A stretch of 57,604 bases of DNA, taken from NCBI GenBank assembly GCA_024687205.1, contig JAILES010000089.1, positions 1-57,604 on the forward strand, read 5' to 3'. The stretch is from Lachnospiraceae bacterium. Lineage in GTDB: Bacteria; Bacillota; Clostridia; Lachnospirales; Lachnospiraceae. How positions within the stretch are numbered: position 1 is the first letter of the stretch; every line of letters starts with the position of its first letter. Both the position numbers and the translations under genes were made by a program. This document shows positions 15,956 to 25,513 of the stretch, piece after piece. Below the pieces are notes generated by a model. It ran no database searches and was not told the origin of the DNA. It saw only the letters and a program-made list of their open reading frames with translations.

Positions 15956-17020
15956 ATGGCAAAACTACTTATCATCAACCCCGGTTCAACTTCCACCAAG
16001 ATAGGTGTATTCGAAGATGAGACACTGATACTGGAAGAGACACTGAGACATTCAACCGAAGAGATCGCGCAGTATGCGTCGATCGTTGACCAGAAGGATT
16101 TCAGAAAGAAGATCATAATGGATCTGCTGGAAGCCAACAATATAAAAGTTACAGACCTTGCAGCTGTCGTGGGACGCGGCGGTATGTTAAAGCCCATCCC
16201 CGGCGGTACCTATCCGGTGACGGATGCGCTGCTTGAAGATCTGAAGATAGGAAAGCAGGGACAGCATGCTTCCAACTTAGGCGGAATACTCGCAAGAGAG
16301 ATCGCCGACGAAGCAGGCATTCCTTCCTATATCGTGGATCCCGTGGTTGTTGACGAGATGCAGCCTCTTGCAAGATATTCGGGCGTACCCGAGCTGCCCC
16401 GTACCAGCGTGTTCCACGCTCTTAACCAGAAGGCAGTTGCAAAGCGTTATGCAAAAGAGCAGGGCAAAAAGTATGAGGATCTGAACCTCATAGTTGTACA
16501 TATGGGCGGCGGTGTATCCGTAGGTGCACACAAGAACGGCAAGATCATTGACGTGTTCAATGCCCTTGACGGTGACGGTGCTTTCTCACCCGAGAGAGCA
16601 GGCGCAGTACCTCCCGGAGCACTGGTCAAACTCTGCTTCTCCGGCAAGTATGACGAGAAGACCATCTATAAGATGCTGGTAGGCAACGGCGGTTTCAACG
16701 CATATCTCGGCACCAACGATGCGAGAGTCGTTGAGGAGAAGATAGAAGCCGGCGATGAGGAAGCAAAGAAAGTATATGATGCATTTATTTACCAGATCTG
16801 CAAGAACATAGGCTCTCAGTCCTGCGTACTTGAAGGCAAGGTAGATCAGATAGTACTTACCGGAGGCATTGCATATTCCAAGTATGTTGCATCCGAGATC
16901 ACAAAGAAGGTGGAGTGGATCGCTCCCGTTACGGTTTATCCCGGAGAGGACGAACTGCTGGCACTGGCTCAGGGTGGCTTGAGAGTCCTGAACGGCGAAG
17001 AGAAGGCAATGGAGTACTAA
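15956..17020 (+). CDS. buk: Butyrate kinase
   Basis: The 354-aa protein starts [18 protein letters not shown], the phosphate-binding signature of the acetate/butyrate kinase family. It also has [31 protein letters not shown] and [10 protein letters not shown]. The length is that of Buk (about 355 aa), not acetate kinase (about 400 aa). It converts butyryl phosphate and ADP to butyrate and ATP, completing the route started by Ptb. It starts 1 bp after trmL; GAGGAGGTA follows for the next gene. Confidence 0.95.
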   Translation: MAKLLIINPGSTSTKIGVFEDETLILEETLRHSTEEIAQYASIVDQKDFRKKIIMDLLEANNIKVTDLAAVVGRGGMLKPIPGGTYPVTDALLEDLKIGKQGQHASNLGGILAREIADEAGIPSYIVDPVVVDEMQPLARYSGVPELPRTSVFHALNQKAVAKRYAKEQGKKYEDLNLIVVHMGGGVSVGAHKNGKIIDVFNALDGDGAFSPERAGAVPPGALVKLCFSGKYDEKTIYKMLVGNGGFNAYLGTNDARVVEEKIEAGDEEAKKVYDAFIYQICKNIGSQSCVLEGKVDQIVLTGGIAYSKYVASEITKKVEWIAPVTVYPGEDELLALAQGGLRVLNGEEKAMEY

Positions 17021-17047
17021 TTCAGGCGAAAACGAGGAGGTAGGCTG

Positions 17048-17533
17048 ATGGCTAAACTAAATGCCGCTGCAGAAGCGCAGATCAGGGAAATCTGTGACAG
17101 GTACAAAAATGAGAAGACACCGCTTATGATGATACTCAGCGATATCCAGAATGAGTACGGATATATCCCGCTTGAGGTGCAGGAGCTGGTATCCGAAAAG
17201 ACAGGGATTTCGGTTGCGGAGATCTACGGTGTGGTAACGTTCTATTCGTTTTTCTCACTTACTCCCAAGGGGAAATATGTTATCGGCTGCTGTCTGGGTA
17301 CGGCATGCTATGTAAAGGGGGCACAGATAGTCATAGACCGTTTCTCGGAACTGCTGGGCATCAAGCCCGGTCAGACGACGGAGGACGGATTATTTACGCT
17401 GGATGCACTCAGATGTATAGGAGCCTGCGGTATCGCTCCGGCTGTCAGCATCAACGGCAAGGTTTATCCCAAGGTTGATGTTGAGGAAGTTGAAGATATA
17501 ATCGCATCTTACAAAAAGGAGGCATCGGCATGA
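17048..17533 (+). CDS. hydC: NuoE-like [2Fe-2S] subunit of a multimeric [FeFe]-hydrogenase
   Basis: The thioredoxin-like [2Fe-2S] ligands are all present: Cys82 and Cys87 in CCLGTAC, Cys123 and Cys127 in LRCIGACG. The length (161 aa) fits the 24-kDa subunit family. The neighbours hydB and hydA show that it belongs to an NAD-linked, probably electron-bifurcating, hydrogenase (HydABC type) and not to respiratory complex I. GAGGAGGTA precedes ATG 17048, and the stop overlaps hydB by 4 bp (ATGA). Confidence 0.92.
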   Translation: MAKLNAAAEAQIREICDRYKNEKTPLMMILSDIQNEYGYIPLEVQELVSEKTGISVAEIYGVVTFYSFFSLTPKGKYVIGCCLGTACYVKGAQIVIDRFSELLGIKPGQTTEDGLFTLDALRCIGACGIAPAVSINGKVYPKVDVEEVEDIIASYKKEASA

Positions 17534-19419
17534 ATAAGATCACTTCGGTAGAAGAACTTGAAAAGATAAGTGCACAGTGCGAAGAGAGGATGGAAGTAAA
17601 GCTTAAAGGTGCAGATTCCATGCGTCATATAGTGCTCTGCGGCGGAACAGGATGCCTCTCCAGCAATTCAAAAGAGATCGCAGCCAAGTTCAAAGAAGTC
17701 CTTGCAAAAAAAGGACTGAACGGAAAAGCTACGGTGAATCTTGCGGGCTGCTTCGGCTTCTGTTCACAGGGACCTTTTGTAAAGATATATCCCGAGGATA
17801 CTCTTTACCGCATGGTCACTCTTGATGATGTTGAAGAGATCGTTGATTCGGATATAGGACGCGGCGAAGTGGTAGAGCGTCTGCTGTATGTGGATCCCGT
17901 ATCGGGAGAAAAAGTATCCAAACAGGATGAGATCAATTTCTATAAGAAACAGCGCAGGATAGCGCTTCACGGCTGCGGTGTAATCAATCCCGAGGATCTG
18001 AATGAAGCTCTCGGCTTCGGAGCTTTCAAGGGACTGAAGAAAGCTCTCTCGATGAGCCAGAAGGAAGTTGCAGATCTGGTGCTGCTCTCCGGACTTCGCG
18101 GACGAGGCGGCGGAGGTTTCCCCGCAGGCCGCAAGTGGATGTTTGCTCTCGGTTCCGAGGGTGATGAGAAGTATGTTGTCTGCAACGGTGACGAAGGCGA
18201 TCCCGGTGCATTCATGGACCGTTCCATACTCGAAGGTAATCCGACCGCAGTCATCGAAGGTATGATGATCGCCGGATATGCCATCGGTGCAAAGGAAGGA
18301 TATTTCTACGTACGTGCAGAGTATCCCGTTGCCGTAGCACGTCTTAAGAAGGCTATACAGAATGCGAGAGAAGCGGGAATGCTGGGTAAGAACATACTCG
18401 GCACGGGCTTTGATTTTGACTGCCATATAAGGCTCGGTGCAGGTGCATTCGTCTGCGGTGAGGAAACAGCCCTGCTTAATTCCATCGAAGGAAAGCGCGG
18501 TATGCCCAGGCCCCGTCCTCCTTTCCCTGCTGTAAAGGGACTCTGGGGCAAGCCCACTATCGTTAATAACGTGGAGACCCTTGCCTGCGTGCCTTTCATA
18601 TTAAGAGAAGGCGCTGCGGAATTCGCAAAGGTGGGAACCGAAGGTTCAAAGGGAACCAAGGTATTTGCTCTCGGCGGAAAGGTCAATAACGTCGGCCTCG
18701 TGGAAGTACCCATGGGTACCACACTCAGAGAGCTTATCTATGATATAGGCGGAGGCATCCCCAACGGAAAGAAATTCAAGGCTATACAGACAGGCGGTCC
18801 TTCGGGCGGATGTCTGACAGAGGAATTCCTTGATGAGCCCATCGATTTTGATAACCTGGTACAGAAGGGATCGATGATGGGATCCGGCGGAGCTATCGTT
18901 ATGGATGAAGATAACTGTATGGTGGATGTGGCCAAGTTCTACATGGAATTCATCTGCGATGAATCCTGCGGAAAATGTTCACCCTGCCGTATAGGTACCA
19001 AGAGGATACTTGAGATACTTACCAAGATCACTGAGGGTAAGGGTACCATGGAAGACCTGGATACACTTGAAGAACTCAGCAAGACGATACAGAAGAACTC
19101 TCTCTGCGCACTGGGACAGACGGCTGCCAATCCGGTCAACTCGACCCTAAGACATTTCAGGGATGAGTACATCACACATATCGTTGACAAGCGCTGTCCC
19201 GCACACGTATGTAAGAGCCTTATGCAGTACAGGATCAATCCTGATATCTGTATCGGCTGCGGTCTCTGCGCAAGGAACTGTCCTGTGGGCTGTATCAGCA
19301 GAACGGATTATATCGCTGAAGGCCATAAGCTCGCTTCCTTTGCGATAGATCAGAATAAGTGTGCAAAGTGCGGACTCTGCAAGAGCAACTGTAAGTTCAT
19401 TGCAATAACCAAGGAGTAG
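17530..19419 (+). CDS. hydB: NuoF-like flavoprotein subunit of the [FeFe]-hydrogenase
   Basis: The domain order fits HydB. There is an N-terminal thioredoxin-like [2Fe-2S] domain (Cys37, Cys42, Cys74, Cys78), the FMN/NADH-binding core with GRGGGGFPAGRKW and CNGDEGDPGAFMDR, the NuoF [4Fe-4S] site SCGKCSPCRIGTKR, and a C-terminal pair of ferredoxin clusters CIGCGLCARNCP and CAKCGLCKSNC. The length (629 aa) is as expected. It should oxidise NADH or reduce NAD+ and, in HydABC complexes, mediates flavin-based bifurcation between NADH, ferredoxin and H2. Confidence 0.94.
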   Translation: MNKITSVEELEKISAQCEERMEVKLKGADSMRHIVLCGGTGCLSSNSKEIAAKFKEVLAKKGLNGKATVNLAGCFGFCSQGPFVKIYPEDTLYRMVTLDDVEEIVDSDIGRGEVVERLLYVDPVSGEKVSKQDEINFYKKQRRIALHGCGVINPEDLNEALGFGAFKGLKKALSMSQKEVADLVLLSGLRGRGGGGFPAGRKWMFALGSEGDEKYVVCNGDEGDPGAFMDRSILEGNPTAVIEGMMIAGYAIGAKEGYFYVRAEYPVAVARLKKAIQNAREAGMLGKNILGTGFDFDCHIRLGAGAFVCGEETALLNSIEGKRGMPRPRPPFPAVKGLWGKPTIVNNVETLACVPFILREGAAEFAKVGTEGSKGTKVFALGGKVNNVGLVEVPMGTTLRELIYDIGGGIPNGKKFKAIQTGGPSGGCLTEEFLDEPIDFDNLVQKGSMMGSGGAIVMDEDNCMVDVAKFYMEFICDESCGKCSPCRIGTKRILEILTKITEGKGTMEDLDTLEELSKTIQKNSLCALGQTAANPVNSTLRHFRDEYITHIVDKRCPAHVCKSLMQYRINPDICIGCGLCARNCPVGCISRTDYIAEGHKLASFAIDQNKCAKCGLCKSNCKFIAITKE

Positions 19420-19431
19420 GAGGAGACAGGC

Positions 19432-21207
19432 ATGGGAATGGTGACTATAAAAATCGAAGGCGTCAGCCATCAGGTGGAAGAAGGTCTTACCATACTTGAG
19501 GCTGCAAGAAAATGCGGATACGAGATTCCCTCTCTCTGCTCTTTTAATCACGGAGAATGCAATCAGGGATCCTGTCGTGTCTGCCTTGTTGAGGTAAAAG
19601 GTGCAAGAGGACTTGTGGCAAGCTGCGTATATCCGGTAACGGACGGCATGGAGATAACCATTTCTTCACCCGCAGCTACGACAGCAAGAAGAATGAGCGT
19701 TGAGCTCCTTCTGTCCAATCATAATCAGTTCTGCCAGCAGTGTGACAAGAACGGAAAATGCGAGCTGCTGCATGTTGCAAACGTGACAGGCGCAAGAGCA
19801 GATGTGTTCGGCGGAGTTCACTCCGAAGTGCATATCGACCAGCTGGCACCCGGTCTTGTAAGGGATACTTCAAAATGTATACTCTGCGGCAGATGTATAG
19901 AAAGATGTAAGAATGCCCACGGACTCGGCATACTCGGCTACGAGAACAGAGGTTTCAATACCTTCGTTTCTCCCGCACAGGACAGAGGTTTCAATGATTC
20001 ACCCTGTATCCAGTGCGGACAGTGCGTCAGCGTATGTCCTACGGGTGCGCTGATGGAGCATTCAGAGATAGAGAAGATCGATGAGGCTTTTGCAAAGGGC
20101 AAGGTCGTGATCGCACAGGCTGCTCCCGCAGTCAGGGCTGCTCTCGGTGAAGAGTTCGGCTATCCCATCGGTACGGTTGTTACCGGTAAGATGATTGCTG
20201 CGATGAGAAGACTGGGCTTCAAGAGGATCTACGATGTCAACTTCGGCGCTGACCTTACCATCATGGAAGAGGGCACGGAGCTGCTTGGCCGCTTAAAGAA
20301 CGGCGGAGTACTTCCGATGATCACTTCCTGTTCACCGGGCTGGGTCAACTATGCCGAATACAATTACAGCGATCTCCTGCCTCATCTGTCGAGCTGCAAG
20401 TCTCCCCACCAGATGCAGGGTGCGGTGATCAAGTCCTACTGGGCAAAGCAGCATGACATTGCTCCCGAGGATGTATTCGTGGTATCGGTAATGCCCTGTA
20501 CCGCAAAGAAATTCGAGAGACAGCGTGAACAGCTGAAGGTAAACGGCCTTCCCGATGTGGATGCGGTCATCACCACAAGAGAGCTGGCAAGGATGATCAA
20601 GAGAGCCGGCATCATCTTTGAGAGACTGCCGGATGAAGGCTGGGATCAGGATATCATGGGCGATTACTCAGGTGCAGGCGTCATCTTCGGTGTTACCGGC
20701 GGTGTTATGGAAGCTGCTCTGCGTACCGTATACTACAAGCTTACCGGTGAGGAAGCAGATCCCATCACCTTCGAGACTGTCCGCGGACATGAAGCGGGCA
20801 TAAGAGAGGCTTCGATAGATATCAACGGCACTACCGTAAATGTGGCTATAGCATCCGGTATGAAATCCGCAAAGGTACTGCTGGACGATATAAGGGCCGG
20901 CAAGTCCAAGTATCAGTTCATAGAGATAATGGGATGCCCCGGAGGCTGTATCAACGGCGGCGGCCAGCCTTATGTACGTGAATTCTTCCTGCCTCACGAA
21001 GATGATGACATTATGGATACCTATAAGGAAAAGAGAGCCAAAGCGCTGTACCTCGAGGATAAGAGACAGACACACCGTCAGTCTCACAACAATCCTCAGA
21101 TCAGGGAACTCTACGAGAAATACCTCGGCGAGCCCAACAGCCACAAGGCTCACGAGCTGCTCCATACAAGCTATGCGGCAAGGACAGGTTTTAACGATCT
21201 GAAGTGA
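19432..21207 (+). CDS. hydA: [FeFe]-hydrogenase catalytic subunit
   Basis: The N-terminus has a plant-type [2Fe-2S] domain (CNQGSCRVCLVEV), then a His-Cys3 cluster (HNQFCQQCDKNGKC) and two [4Fe-4S] clusters (CILCGRCIERC, CIQCGQCVSVCP). The H-cluster motifs follow in order: L1 TSCSPGW (about residue 299), L2 MPCTAKKFE (about 353) and L3 EIMGCPGGCINGGGQP (about 499). All cluster ligands look intact, so it should make or use H2. The 591-aa length fits the modular clostridial type with a small-subunit-like C-terminus. It lies 12 bp after hydB. Confidence 0.96.
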   Translation: MGMVTIKIEGVSHQVEEGLTILEAARKCGYEIPSLCSFNHGECNQGSCRVCLVEVKGARGLVASCVYPVTDGMEITISSPAATTARRMSVELLLSNHNQFCQQCDKNGKCELLHVANVTGARADVFGGVHSEVHIDQLAPGLVRDTSKCILCGRCIERCKNAHGLGILGYENRGFNTFVSPAQDRGFNDSPCIQCGQCVSVCPTGALMEHSEIEKIDEAFAKGKVVIAQAAPAVRAALGEEFGYPIGTVVTGKMIAAMRRLGFKRIYDVNFGADLTIMEEGTELLGRLKNGGVLPMITSCSPGWVNYAEYNYSDLLPHLSSCKSPHQMQGAVIKSYWAKQHDIAPEDVFVVSVMPCTAKKFERQREQLKVNGLPDVDAVITTRELARMIKRAGIIFERLPDEGWDQDIMGDYSGAGVIFGVTGGVMEAALRTVYYKLTGEEADPITFETVRGHEAGIREASIDINGTTVNVAIASGMKSAKVLLDDIRAGKSKYQFIEIMGCPGGCINGGGQPYVREFFLPHEDDDIMDTYKEKRAKALYLEDKRQTHRQSHNNPQIRELYEKYLGEPNSHKAHELLHTSYAARTGFNDLK

Positions 21208-21233
21208 CAGGGAATATATAAGAAAAGATAAAG

Positions 21234-21286
21234 GGGGACGGTTTTTTGCTTGAAATCACGAAGATTTCGATCAGAGAACCGTCCCC
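21234..21286. repeat. Two-tier hairpin element after the hyd operon (GGGGACGGTT family)
   Basis: Outer arms GGGGACGGTT (21234-21243) and AACCGTCCCC (21277-21286) pair perfectly. An inner GAAATC/GATTTC hairpin sits at 21252-21268. No T-run follows, but the strong stem could still stop hydA transcripts or protect their 3' end. Sequences of this kind are, as I recall, dispersed in many Firmicutes genomes as REP-like elements; only one copy is seen here. Confidence 0.7.
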
Positions 21287-21295
21287 ATGATTGAC

Positions 21296-21324
21296 TTGCG
21301 AAAAGTGCCGGTTTCTGTTATTAT
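21296..21324 (+). promoter_or_regulatory. Promoter of secA-prfB
   Basis: TTGCGA (21296-21301), 17 bp, then an extended -10 TGTTATTAT with TATTAT at 21319-21324. The leader is about 45 nt. It lies directly after the GGGGACGGTT hairpin. Confidence 0.6.
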
Positions 21325-21374
21325 GTTAGGCAGTGTTTTTTGCACTTAAGAAGTATTGAAGAGAGGACGTGCTG

Positions 21375-23963
21375 ATGGCAACGATCATAGATAAGCTGTT
21401 TGGGACTCACAGTGAGAGGGAGCTGAAGCGTATCAATCCCATCATTGATAAGATAGAGTCTTTAAGGCCGGCGATGATGGAACTCAGTGATGAAGAACTG
21501 AGGGACAAGACCGCTGAATATAAGAAAAGGTTTCAGGGTGGCGAAAGCCTGGATTCGCTTCTTCCCGAAGCATTTGCGACTGTAAGGGAAGCTGCAAGAA
21601 GAGTGCTGAACATGGAGCACTTCAGGGTACAGCTGATAGGTGGTGTGGTACTGCATCAGGGACGTATAGCCGAGATGCGTACCGGTGAAGGTAAGACACT
21701 TGTTTCAACCCTGCCAGCATACCTTAATGCTCTGGAGGGAAAGGGCGTGTGCGTTGTCACCGTCAACGATTACCTGGCAAAGCGTGATGCCGAGTGGATG
21801 GGACAGATACATGAATTCCTCGGTCTTAAAGTGGGCTGCATACTCAATGACATGAAGCCCGATGAGCGCAGGGATGCATATAACTGCGATATAACCTATG
21901 TGACCAACAATGAACTCGGTTTCGATTACCTGAGAGATAACATGGTCATATATAAAGAGCAGCTGGTACAGAGAGGCCTGCATTACGCCATCATCGACGA
22001 GGTCGACTCGGTGCTCATAGATGAAGCAAGAACTCCTCTGATCATTTCCGGACAGAGCGGAAAGGCTACGAAACTCTATGAAGTCTGCGACGTGCTGGCA
22101 AGGCAGATGAAGAGAGCTTCCGACCAGGAGATGATCTACAAACTGGATGCCGTTATGGATTCCATGATGGGACCCAAGGATGAGGAAGAAGAGGACGACG
22201 GTGATTTCGTTCTCAATGAAAAAGACAGGAACGTAACACTTACCGGACGCGGTGTGACCAAGGTGGAGAGATTCTTCCATATTGAAAACCTTGCAGACCC
22301 CGAGAACAGTGAGATACAGCATAACGTGATACTTGCGCTCCGTGCGCATTACCTGATGACCAGAGACCAGGATTACGTGGTTCAGGACGAGAAGGTAATA
22401 ATCGTCGATTCCTTTACCGGACGTCTTATGCCCGGCCGCCGTTTCAATGACGGTCTCCATCAGGCAATAGAGGCAAAGGAGCATGTAAAGATAAAGAGAG
22501 AGTCCATGACTCTTGCCACCGTAACCTTCCAGAACTTCTTTAACAAGTTCGAAAAGAAGTCAGGTATGACAGGTACTGCTCATACAGAGGAGCAGGAGTT
22601 CCGTGATATCTACGGAATGGATGTTATCACCATCCCCACCAACAAGCCTATCGCCAGAATAGACAGGGATGACTGCGTATATAAGACCAGAAAAGAAAAA
22701 CTTCATGAGATAGTTGAGCGTATCAAGGAAGCTCATGAGAAAGGACAGCCCGTACTGGTGGGTACCATCAACATCGATGCTTCCGAGGAACTGAGTGCGC
22801 TGCTTAAGAAAGAAGGCATCAAGCACAATGTGCTGAATGCGAAGTTCCATGAGCAGGAAGCCGAGATAGTAGCCGATGCCGGTATACACGGAGCGGTGAC
22901 CATAGCTACCAACATGGCAGGCCGTGGTACCGATATCAAACTGGATGAGACTTCAAGAGAACTGGGCGGTCTGCTTATAATCGGTACCGAGAGACATGAA
23001 TCCAGACGTATAGATAACCAGCTCCGCGGTCGTTCCGGACGTCAGGGCGATCCCGGTGAATCCGTATTCTATATCTCACTGGAAGATGATCTGATGAGAC
23101 TCTTCGGTTCGGAGCGCCTTATCTCCATATTCAATGCGCTGGGTATACCCGAGAACCAGAGGATCGAGCATAAATCACTTTCATCCGCTATAGAAAAAGC
23201 GCAGAAGCGAATAGAGAATAACAACTTCTCAGCCAGAAAGAACGTGCTGCAGTACGACCAGGTAATGAACGAGCAGAGAGAGGTAATCTACGGAGAGAGA
23301 AGGCGCGTGCTGGATGGCGAGAGCATGCGTGACGTGGTCTACAAGATGATCACCGATATAGTTGAAGGTGCGGTGGATACCGTGATCGGAGAGGATTCCT
23401 CATCCGACAACTGGGATTATGCAGAGCTTAACAATCTGCTCCTGCCCATCATACCTTTAAAGCCCATAACTCCCGACCGTGCCGCAAAGCGCAAGAAGGA
23501 GCTTATGCAGCAGCTGAAGGAAGAAGCCGTAAAGCTCTATGAGGCAAAAGAGGCGGAGTTCCCCGATCCCGATCAGGTCAGAGAGGTAGAGCGTGTGATC
23601 CTGCTTCGTGTCATCGACCGCAAGTGGATGACCCACATCGATGATATGGATCAGCTGGAGAAGGCTTCGGGCCTTGCAGGCATGGGCCAGAAGGATCCCC
23701 TCGCAGAATTCAAGATAAGCGCTTATGATATGTTCCAGTCCATGGAAGCAGCAATTAAGGAAGATACGGTAAGACTGCTCTTCAGCGTTAAGGTGGAACA
23801 GAAGGTAGAGCGTGAGCAGGTCGCAAAGGTGACCGGTACCAACAAGGACGACAGTTCCGTAAGAAAGCCCAAGATGAGAGAGGAGAAGAAGGTTTATCCC
23901 AATGATCCCTGTCCCTGCGGAAGCGGCAAGAAATTCAAGAACTGTCACGGACGGACAGTATAA
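21375..23963 (+). CDS. secA: Preprotein translocase ATPase SecA
   Basis: All SecA landmarks are present: Walker A in [16 protein letters not shown], the DEAD-like [40 protein letters not shown], the second helicase motif [12 protein letters not shown], and the zinc-binding tail [14 protein letters not shown]. The length is 862 aa. A charged insert rich in Glu and Asp (about residues 270-285) falls between the nucleotide-binding and preprotein cross-linking regions. ATG 21375 is chosen over GTG 21369 because AGAGAGGA lies 7 bp upstream and [10 protein letters not shown] is the usual start. SecA drives Sec-dependent export at the membrane. prfB follows after 11 bp. Confidence 0.97.
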   Translation: MATIIDKLFGTHSERELKRINPIIDKIESLRPAMMELSDEELRDKTAEYKKRFQGGESLDSLLPEAFATVREAARRVLNMEHFRVQLIGGVVLHQGRIAEMRTGEGKTLVSTLPAYLNALEGKGVCVVTVNDYLAKRDAEWMGQIHEFLGLKVGCILNDMKPDERRDAYNCDITYVTNNELGFDYLRDNMVIYKEQLVQRGLHYAIIDEVDSVLIDEARTPLIISGQSGKATKLYEVCDVLARQMKRASDQEMIYKLDAVMDSMMGPKDEEEEDDGDFVLNEKDRNVTLTGRGVTKVERFFHIENLADPENSEIQHNVILALRAHYLMTRDQDYVVQDEKVIIVDSFTGRLMPGRRFNDGLHQAIEAKEHVKIKRESMTLATVTFQNFFNKFEKKSGMTGTAHTEEQEFRDIYGMDVITIPTNKPIARIDRDDCVYKTRKEKLHEIVERIKEAHEKGQPVLVGTINIDASEELSALLKKEGIKHNVLNAKFHEQEAEIVADAGIHGAVTIATNMAGRGTDIKLDETSRELGGLLIIGTERHESRRIDNQLRGRSGRQGDPGESVFYISLEDDLMRLFGSERLISIFNALGIPENQRIEHKSLSSAIEKAQKRIENNNFSARKNVLQYDQVMNEQREVIYGERRRVLDGESMRDVVYKMITDIVEGAVDTVIGEDSSSDNWDYAELNNLLLPIIPLKPITPDRAAKRKKELMQQLKEEAVKLYEAKEAEFPDPDQVREVERVILLRVIDRKWMTHIDDMDQLEKASGLAGMGQKDPLAEFKISAYDMFQSMEAAIKEDTVRLLFSVKVEQKVEREQVAKVTGTNKDDSSVRKPKMREEKKVYPNDPCPCGSGKKFKNCHGRTV

Positions 23964-23974
23964 GGAAGATTATT

Positions 23975-25120
23975 ATGGTAGAACTTGATCAGTTAAAACT
24001 GGAACTCACCGGATATAAGGACACATTAAAGGAAGTGAAAGATTCCCTTGATGTAGAGAATAAGAAAAAGAGGATAGAGGAGCTGGATATGGAAATGTCC
24101 GGCCCCGATTTTTGGAATAATCCCGACAGGGCCAATAAACTGACCCGCGATGCCAAGAACATGAAGGATACAGTCGAAGGCATTACCAGGCTGGAGCAGT
24201 CTTATGATGACATGCTCACACTTATCGAACTCGGTAACGAAGAAAACGATCCTTCCGTGATAGAAGAAGTCAGAAGCGAACTTGATGACTTTACCGGCAA
24301 GCTTGAGCAGATGAGGCTGACCACACTGCTTACCGGTGAATATGATCACAACAATGCGATACTCCGTATCAATGCGGGAGCGGGCGGTACAGAAAGCTGC
24401 GACTGGGCAGGCATGCTTTTCCGTATGTACAGCCGCTGGGCAGAACGCAAGGGCTTTACCCTCGAAGTGCTGGATCAGCAGGACGGTGACGAAGCCGGTA
24501 TCAAGTCCGTGGACTTCCAGGTCAACGGAGAGAACGCCTACGGCTATCTCAAATCCGAACAGGGCGTGCACAGACTCGTGCGCATCTCTCCCTTTAACGC
24601 TCAGGGCAAGAGGCAGACATCCTTTGTTTCCCTCGACGTGGTTCCCGAACTTGAAGGCGATGCCGGCATTGAGATAAAGGATGATGACTTAAGGATAGAT
24701 ACCTACCGTTCCAGCGGTGCCGGCGGTCAGCATATAAACAAGACTTCATCCGCAATAAGGATCACCCACCTGCCTACCGGAATAGTAGTGCAGTGCCAGA
24801 ATGAAAGAAGCCAGTTCCAGAACAAGGACAAGGCTATGCAGATGCTCCGCGGTAAACTGCTTGCCCTCAAGGAAGCCGAAGAAGAAGCCAAGATGAAAGG
24901 AATACAGGGCGACTTAAAAACCATCGCCTGGGGCAGCCAGATCCGCTCCTATTTCCTTCAGCCCTACCAGCTGATCAAAGACCTGCGTACCGGCGAAGAG
25001 AATGCCAATGCCGATGCCGTACTCAACGGCGATATCGACAGATTTATAAATGCATATCTGAAGAAGAAATCGCAGGGGGCTCTGATGAACCCGACCGAAA
25101 GCGCTGACGAGGGGATCTGA
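23975..25120 (+). CDS. prfB: Peptide chain release factor 2
   Basis: The 381-aa protein has the peptidyl-tRNA hydrolysis motif in SSGAGGQHINKT and the stop-codon recognition tripeptide SPF in RISPFNAQGKR, which identifies RF2 (UGA/UAA). The whole N-terminus is in frame from ATG 23975. At the position where many bacteria have the CTT TGA C programmed frameshift, this gene reads CTT GAT, so the autoregulatory frameshift is absent. It is co-transcribed with secA, a common arrangement. The stop codon lies in the loop of the terminator. Confidence 0.96.
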   Translation: MVELDQLKLELTGYKDTLKEVKDSLDVENKKKRIEELDMEMSGPDFWNNPDRANKLTRDAKNMKDTVEGITRLEQSYDDMLTLIELGNEENDPSVIEEVRSELDDFTGKLEQMRLTTLLTGEYDHNNAILRINAGAGGTESCDWAGMLFRMYSRWAERKGFTLEVLDQQDGDEAGIKSVDFQVNGENAYGYLKSEQGVHRLVRISPFNAQGKRQTSFVSLDVVPELEGDAGIEIKDDDLRIDTYRSSGAGGQHINKTSSAIRITHLPTGIVVQCQNERSQFQNKDKAMQMLRGKLLALKEAEEEAKMKGIQGDLKTIAWGSQIRSYFLQPYQLIKDLRTGEENANADAVLNGDIDRFINAYLKKKSQGALMNPTESADEGI

Positions 25121-25136
25121 GATCCCCTCTTTTTTT
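25109..25136 (+). terminator. Intrinsic terminator overlapping the prfB stop codon
   Basis: A perfect 9-bp stem GAGGGGATC/GATCCCCTC encloses a TGA loop that is the prfB stop codon itself, followed by seven T. The last three prfB codons form the left arm. Confidence 0.93.
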
Positions 25137-25148
25137 ACACCTCGCAGA

Positions 25149-25340
25149 CTGCTTTTCTCTCCGTGTCCCCACGAAAAAAGCAGTCCGCTTCGCAAACTGC
25201 TTTTCTCTCCGTGTCCCCCACGAAAAAAGCAGTCCGCTTCGCAAACTGCTTTTCTTTCCGTGTCCCCACGAAAAAAGCAGTCCGCTTCGCAAACTGCTTT
25301 TCTCTCCGTGTCCCCACGAAAAAAGCAGTCCGCTTCGCTG
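25149..25340. repeat. 48-bp tandem hairpin repeat, 4 copies
   Basis: Units start at 25149, 25197, 25246 and 25294 (periods 48, 49, 48) and are almost identical. Each holds a two-tier hairpin: outer arms CTGCTTTT/AAAAGCAG, inner CGTG-TCCC-CACG. The joint between units gives an alternative pairing GCAGT/ACTGC. The one-base expansion in copy 2 (an extra C) breaks any long reading frame, so the open frames seen here on both strands are by-products of the repeat. Confidence 0.95.
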
Positions 25341-25513
25341 GTCGCTCCGCACTAAAATTCGGCCATCGCATCCAAGCGCCCTGCCCGTCGCCCATTGTTG
25401 GCTGTCGCAGATTGCCACTGTACAGACCCGGGCTTTGGGGCAGGCCGGATGCTCGCCCTCATTAAGTGCTGCGCTAAGGCTCGCGGTCTTGCTTTTTTCC
25501 GTCGGGGCCACCA
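25341..25513. other. Non-coding stretch between the two repeat arrays
   Basis: It continues from the last 48-bp unit without a break (CGCTGGTCGCTCCGCACTAA) and is GC-rich, unlike the A-rich 73-bp array that follows. I see no gene, terminator or known RNA in it. It may be the unique flank of a mobile or dispersed element whose other end is the 48-bp array. Confidence 0.4.

Noticed and set aside
17764..18426. 220-aa reverse-strand frame in hydB
   Set aside because: It is a shadow of a highly conserved NuoF-like gene.
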